Below are positions 58,466 to 64,000 of a DNA stretch of 64,000 bases, in pieces (the stretch's first letter is position 1; each line of letters starts with the position of its first letter). Origin of the DNA: Mugil cephalus. Its lineage: Eukaryota > Chordata > Actinopteri > Mugiliformes > Mugilidae. The DNA is taken from the NCBI RefSeq assembly GCF_022458985.1, contig NC_061791.1:460001-524000 (forward strand). The letters are read 5' to 3'. The position numbers and the translations under genes were made by a program. The notes under the pieces are model-generated. The model searched no databases and was not told the origin of the DNA. It saw only the letters and a list, made by a program, of their open reading frames with translations.

Positions 58466-61400
58466 GGACATCACAGTGAGGTCCCAGAGAGTCTCCAGAC
58501 GTGATGTTTATCTTCAGATTATCTGCAGAACAGAGCACAGACATGAATGAACGTGTTTCCATGGCAAAGCAGAAACAGAAACAATCAAAGTGATATTGTA
58601 CCTGAACTCACCGTGAACCAGTTTTCAGACTTGGGGGGCGCTGACCCTGGTCCTGACTCAGGGGGGTCAGGGTCTGATGGAGTCATCAGAACCACTGAGG
58701 CTCCTTTACAGACACAGAATCAGAACCAGATGTTTTCTAATTAATTCAGTCTGAAAGCATTTTATTAAAACTGATCGTCTGGAAGACGGCGGCTATGTGA
58801 GCACGAGATGGACGGTAACGGTCAAAGTCCTCTCTGTCCCGTCCAGACTCGTCCAGACTCATCCAGACTCATCCAGACTCGTCTCTCCTGGTTGTAATTA
58901 CTTCCTGTTAAAGTTGGTGCAGGTAGTTTAAAGCTCACAGGAGCTGATCTGTGCTTTCACTTCTATTACCGGGAGTTTTTAACAAGAGACAAAATAAAAA
59001 CAAGACACAACAGCAGCTGACTGGTTTGACCTGAGAGACCAAGAGACGCCGCTCACACAAATATAGAAATAAAGAACACAAACACAAGGGCATAAAATAT
59101 AGAAACGAGAACGACAGAAAAGATTCCAACAGTGTTTGTTGGTCCTGGCAGAACTGTTAGTTTCCTCTTTAGTATTTCCAGCTGCTTCTGCTTATTAAAG
59201 ATAAATACAACATAGATTAGAATAGAATAGAATAGAATAGAACAGAGCCGTGTATAAGGAGGGCGTCTCTGTTTCAGTGCAGACACAGCGTCTACAGGAA
59301 CTTATCTGATCAAACTGGTGTAAATTAAAGCAGGTTCACGCTGTGTTTGACTAAAACCTTTATCATTGTGGTGAGTTTGAGTGACGGCAGCTTTTCTTGG
59401 AGGACGGTGGAGAATTGTCCAGCGTCTACGTGTCTGGAGGTAAAACTTTAATTAATTTAATCTGAACATGAAGACGAACGAGGTCAAAGGACCAGAAAGT
59501 TTCTTCCTCTGATTAATTAATGTCACTTTACTGAAAGTTCAGGAGGAGACTGTAAGGAGCCGCTTACGCTAGTGTTAGCATGCTAACACGCTAAGATAAG
59601 GTGGTTAACACTACACCTGCTGGTTAGCATGCTGCTGTTAGCATTCAGCCCACAGAACAAGCAGCTGCCTCCATGTAAAGATCGGTTCTGGTGGGTTTTG
59701 ACCTCTTTGTCCTTCCATACACGTCCCTGTATCGTCCCCAGGACTAACGGAGGAGACAGAACATGATAAACTGCTCGTCCTGCGGCGCCGCCTCCTCATG
59801 TTGGACCACATCTGATCAGAGCCGAGCAGAACCTCCTGAATGAACGGATTCTCCCTGTGATGGGATGTGACAGCTCAATCTCTGCTGCCGGAGGCTGAGA
59901 GGACCGGGCCAGGTTGCCACGGCTACGGGGAGGCAGGTAACCCCTCCACCTCCTCCTCCTCCTCCTCCTCACCCCCCCCAGGGAGGGAGGGAGGGAGGGG
60001 GGGGGCTGGCGTAGAGCTCGTTTCATGCTCATGGAGCCGGTGATCGGTGGTGACGAGGCTGACGGCTCTAACGCAGCAGGAATTACCTCCGAGACGCTTC
60101 AGTTCTACAGCCAGAGAGAAACCAACGATGCTCCTCATCCTCCAGCTCCGCCTCCAGCTCCGCCTCCAACACTCACTCATTCATCCCGACCCATCATCAG
60201 GATGGTTAGACCTGCACAGGAGAGGAAAACGCTTCGTAGTCAGCGCTGTTAAACATGCACAGAGTGGATCTGACTGGATAATAAACCCGTACGGTTCCTG
60301 CAGCAGGAAGAGAATCATCCTCAGCTGGAATCAGCAAAGACGCCGTCATCTACAAATCTTTGAGACTGGAACAACAAACAGACACGTTAAGAACCACAGG
60401 GGACAATGTGATGACCATTTATGGACGTCTGACACCATCATAGCCTGGTTTAGTCTCAGCGCCACATGATGAACTGACCATGGATTTATTTATGTTTGTT
60501 AGCGAGATAATATAAAAAAACTCATATGACCAGAGTCTGAGATTTTCATTTATTTCTTAAACTTTCACTCATTGTCTCTTTTGCATTTCACTGATTATTC
60601 ATGTTCTCTCCCAAAGTTAGCTTGTGTTAGCTTGTGTTAGCGTGTGTTAGCTTGTGTTAGCTTGTTCATTAGTGGATGGATGCCTGCAGATAAAAAAACA
60701 GAAGCTCTGCAACATTTCCTTAAACTAAACCAAAAAGAAGAAGAAACAGCAGCTTTCTATGTTTAAGCGTCGTTTAATCTGTGACTTGTCTCCTGAGACG
60801 AACACGTCTGGACCAGGACACGTTTCCTCCAAGTGTTCAGCTCCAAAGATCTGGTGGAGTCTGATAACGACCTGAAGAGAAGATCTGATCTAATATGAAC
60901 GTCGATCCTGCTTCATGTTTCTGGACTAAATTTAAAAAGCAGCAGGAACCAGACGATGACGTCCTCATCCAGAGGTCGGCAGGTTGATGCTAACGGAGGA
61001 GACGGAGCAGACGGAGGAGACCGGAGCTCTGGGACGGGACGATGCTGATTCAGGACTTATTAAGACTTCGGATCATTGGTTTCTGCTGCTTCTCGTGTTA
61101 AAATGTTTAAAGAAGGAGTTATTAAAACTAGAGCTATAAAAAGGTTAAAATGTTTAATCAGATTAATCTCAGCGTTTCTGTGGATTCACTTTGATTGAAA
61201 GCGATTAAGCGATTGTCCACCATGTGTCCACATGAATGTGTCCCTGTTGCTACGGAGACAGACTAACTTGTGGACATTGTCCAACCAGAGCAGAGCTGAC
61301 GCTTCTTATTGAGAACAGTGTCTCCCAGTGAACAGTGGCTGCAGGAGTGGACACATATTAGCAGCAGCATTGGCAGCTTGTCTTTGTCTTGGTTTGTCTT

Positions 61401-64000
61401 GGTTTGTCTCCAGCTGTTAGCCGCGTTAGCCCAAGTGCTAGCAGGAATCCCCGGCTAACGTATGCTTGGCTTGGTTCATGTGCTGTTTGAAGCTGGAAAG
61501 AAAACTCCTTCCTGCAGAGTGTGATGATACTTTATGTGTCTCCACTGGTCCCTCTTGGTGTCTTTGTCCTCAAATGTCCCATGGAGAGGACCAACGTGCT
61601 GTTTAGCGTCTTCCATCTTTATGGGTTGGTTCTGCTGCCTGTCACTACCGGATCAGCTGGTGCTAACGCTAACGCTACTTGGACAAACTGAGACACGTTC
61701 ACGTCGTTCTGCTGCAGATGCATGAATTAATGCTCAGACCTAATAAACTCTTTTCTGGTCCGACCTGTGATGTGTTTGTTGACGTGAACATTTTACAGTA
61801 ACTGGAGCTCCAGCTGCCTCACGTCCAGAACCAGCTGGGAGTATTTGTATCTGGAGAAGCGGAGCGTGGTCGGGGCCGTCGGGCCGAGCTGTTTTCTGAT
61901 CCCAGCGTTCCCAGAGCGTTTGGACGCCGCTGGCCCAGTGATGGATGGAGCTATTCTTACGACAGTGACCCGTTACGTAAAGCCCAGTCAGACCCTAAAA
62001 ATAAAACCCAGAGCCGGCTTTTCAGGACATTCATTGTTTGCTTTAGTACGGGAGCAGGAATCTGGAGCCCCCCCCCCATACCCCACCACCCCTCGACCCC
62101 TCGATCCCCCAACTGCTCCCAAATTAGTCACATTAGCGTCGGCGGCTGCTGCTGTGGATAAAAGTTACTGAAGTGAGGCTCAGACCGACCGATGAGACGA
62201 GTGGAGGAGGAGGGAAACAAAGGAGGTTCACACGGGGTTTACGGTTCAGGACCTGGTTTTTCAGTCTTTTAAAATGGTTTTAGACTCGTTTTTGGATCAG
62301 TTTGAACTGGTTTAGATTGGTTTCAGTTTTATATTTGTTTATGCTGGTTTTATGACCTTTTGAACTGGGTTTTGACTGATTTTACACCTTTATTTTAACT
62401 GGTTTTAGAGCTGATTTTAGAGCTGGTTTTAGACTGGGTTTGGATCCTGGTTTGAACTGGTTTGAAATGCTTAATGCCAGGTTCTGTTTTTTAAACTGGT
62501 TTCAGTCTGGTTATAGAAATGTCTACAGAACTAACAGAAATAACCTCAAATACAATGAAAACACTGTTTCCTTGCTCAGATCTAAATTCCTGTGTGGAAC
62601 TGGTTCTAAATATGTTTGTTTATTCATTGTTGAAAGGTCCAATCAGCACAAAAACCACTAAATCCCTGATGTCAGGGCTCCCAGTGTTACAGCGGGACAT
62701 TTAATTATTAATGAGCTCATTTAACAAGCTGTAACCATTGAGATGGTCCTAACGTCACATCCTGGTTCTTAAATCTGATAGAGACCGTCCGACCTTCATA
62801 CGTCTGAACGCTCGGTTTGTGTCGCGGCTGCAGCTGATGGAGCCTGAACCAGACCAGGAGGATGTGATGTGATGGATTCTGCATCGACGCTGTTTTTCAG
62901 AGCCCGTGTCAGTCTGGACGTTTCATCAGCTTCGCTAATAGAGTCTGCAGAGAGGCCACGGCTGCACACAGAGGAAAATAAGCTGTTAGCGTTAGCGGCC
63001 GCCAACACGTGAACTGAACTGTGAACAGTCATTCAGTCTCTTAATGAATCCAGGAACCAGAGGGAGGAAGAAACGAAACATCAGTGAATATTATCAGAGC
63101 AGCTCGTGGTTTTTTCTGAACGAAACAGATCAAAGTGTGACCTTGAAATAAAACATCACCTTCATTATTCCACAGAAACCAAACAGGACGAGATGGAGAT
63201 TAACCTCCAACCAGCTTCACATGGGAACATTTAGATCCATCCGTTCATTTTAATAGTTAATATTTAAGATTAATTAAAGGACGATGGACGGACGACCTCA
63301 TGTTCTCATTCGGTGGCACTTTAATTAATTTTGATTGAATGTATCTTCTGGACAAATGTTCTTCATTGAAAAGGTTTTTGACATTTATAATTCGAAGCTG
63401 CTGCAGGTTTTCAGAGCGGAGGAATAAAGTCTCATGTTCACATCCGTCCATTTCCGTCCTGGTTTTTATCAGCTGGTTTGGTTCTTTATCCGGAGACGCT
63501 GCAGTGAAATGGTTTAATCTCCTAATGCATCGACAGGATCCTGACGCCACCTTGGCCCCAGATTAATGGGAGTCAATGGTAACAGAAGATCACCCTGAGA
63601 AACAGTCTGGGGTTTATTCTGAAATCTGCTTTGATCTGGTTCAGAACTGGTTCAGAACTGGTTCAGAACTGGTTCAGAACTGGTTCAGAACTGGTCGTCT
63701 ATGAGCTGCTTTGGTTGAGTCTTTATCCAACTCTAATATATTTACTTCTTCGTTAGTTATTCATTTACTTGATGAATCTAAAGAGAGAATTAGTTTCCTG
63801 CTTGATATTAAATGATTAATGAAGAATGACTCGTCCTCGGTGAAACTCCTGAAGCTGATAACAGAGGGAAGTTTCTCTTTCTTCCTGTTTCTGGGCGGTT
63901 AACGATACTAACGAGATGTTCAAAGGTCGTTAAGAGATCAGCGATTAAAGATTAACGTCAGGAGGAGATAACGGACGCGTAAACAGGGACGAAGTTAAAC
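58466..64000. other. No gene recognised
   Basis: Unique sequence with small repeats: AATAG pentamers (59216-59242), GGGA run (59981-60006), GTTAGCTTGT x5 (60614-60666), GGTTTTAGACTGG-type repeats (62265-62510) and GGTTCAGAACT x6 (63638-63695). No exon or RNA gene is supported. Confidence 0.6.
63638..63695 (+). repeat. 11-bp repeat GGTTCAGAACT
   Basis: About five perfect units. Confidence 0.95.

Overview
The window looks like a teleost fish chromosome, probably a spiny-rayed (percomorph) species. It has GT-AG split vertebrate genes with mostly short introns, very dense micro- and minisatellites with recurring TTAGC/GCTAA cores, DNA-transposon and LINE debris, and no prokaryotic gene organisation. 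The species cannot be named from the sequence.

Two protein-coding genes can be supported, and they face each other tail to tail. phf21b (PHD finger protein 21B, + strand) has 13 readable exons from 12567 to 24013. They join in frame into 550 residues ending in a natural stop; the first coding exon(s) were not found. arhgap8 (Rho GTPase-activating protein 8, - strand) has 12 coding exons from 32128 down to 27407. They join in frame into a 430-residue Sec14/BCH-like plus RhoGAP protein with all recognisable catalytic residues. As I recall, human ARHGAP8 and PHF21B are also convergent neighbours on chromosome 22q13.31, so this is conserved synteny and supports both orthology calls. The roughly 3.4 kb between the two stop codons holds the two 3' ends, including a near-palindromic poly(A) signal usable on both strands, and a good CTCF-like motif. 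The genes do not share a pathway: one is a chromatin reader linked to LSD1/CoREST-type complexes, the other a Rho/Cdc42 regulator.

Layout: 1-12566 is the upstream part or long 5' intron of phf21b, with 28-bp, 9-bp, 17-bp and AAC-rich arrays. 12567-24013 is phf21b, with three introns partly or wholly made of tandem repeats. 24014-26850 is the 3' untranslated and intergenic part. 27100-27430 is a minisatellite that runs into the last recognisable arhgap8 splice donor. 27407-32560 is arhgap8 and its CpG-rich first exon. 32520-33295 is transposon-like sequence just upstream of that promoter. 33300-64000 has no gene I can recognise. It contains large arrays at 35.9, 37.4-38.2, 38.6-39.75, 40.6-42.05, 46.0-48.35, 53.1 and 57.8 kb, a 401-bp hAT-like element with target-site duplication, LINE reverse-transcriptase fragments, and unique sequence that may hold regulatory elements.

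Nothing here looks like a wholly new gene system. The most interesting points are the arhgap8 splice donor embedded in a tandem repeat, a dispersed and partly inverted minisatellite family built on TTAGCTGGGAGGCTAGG, a phf21b intron converted almost completely to an 18-bp array with a 612-bp internal duplication, and a retained phf21b exon that aligns with PHF21A.
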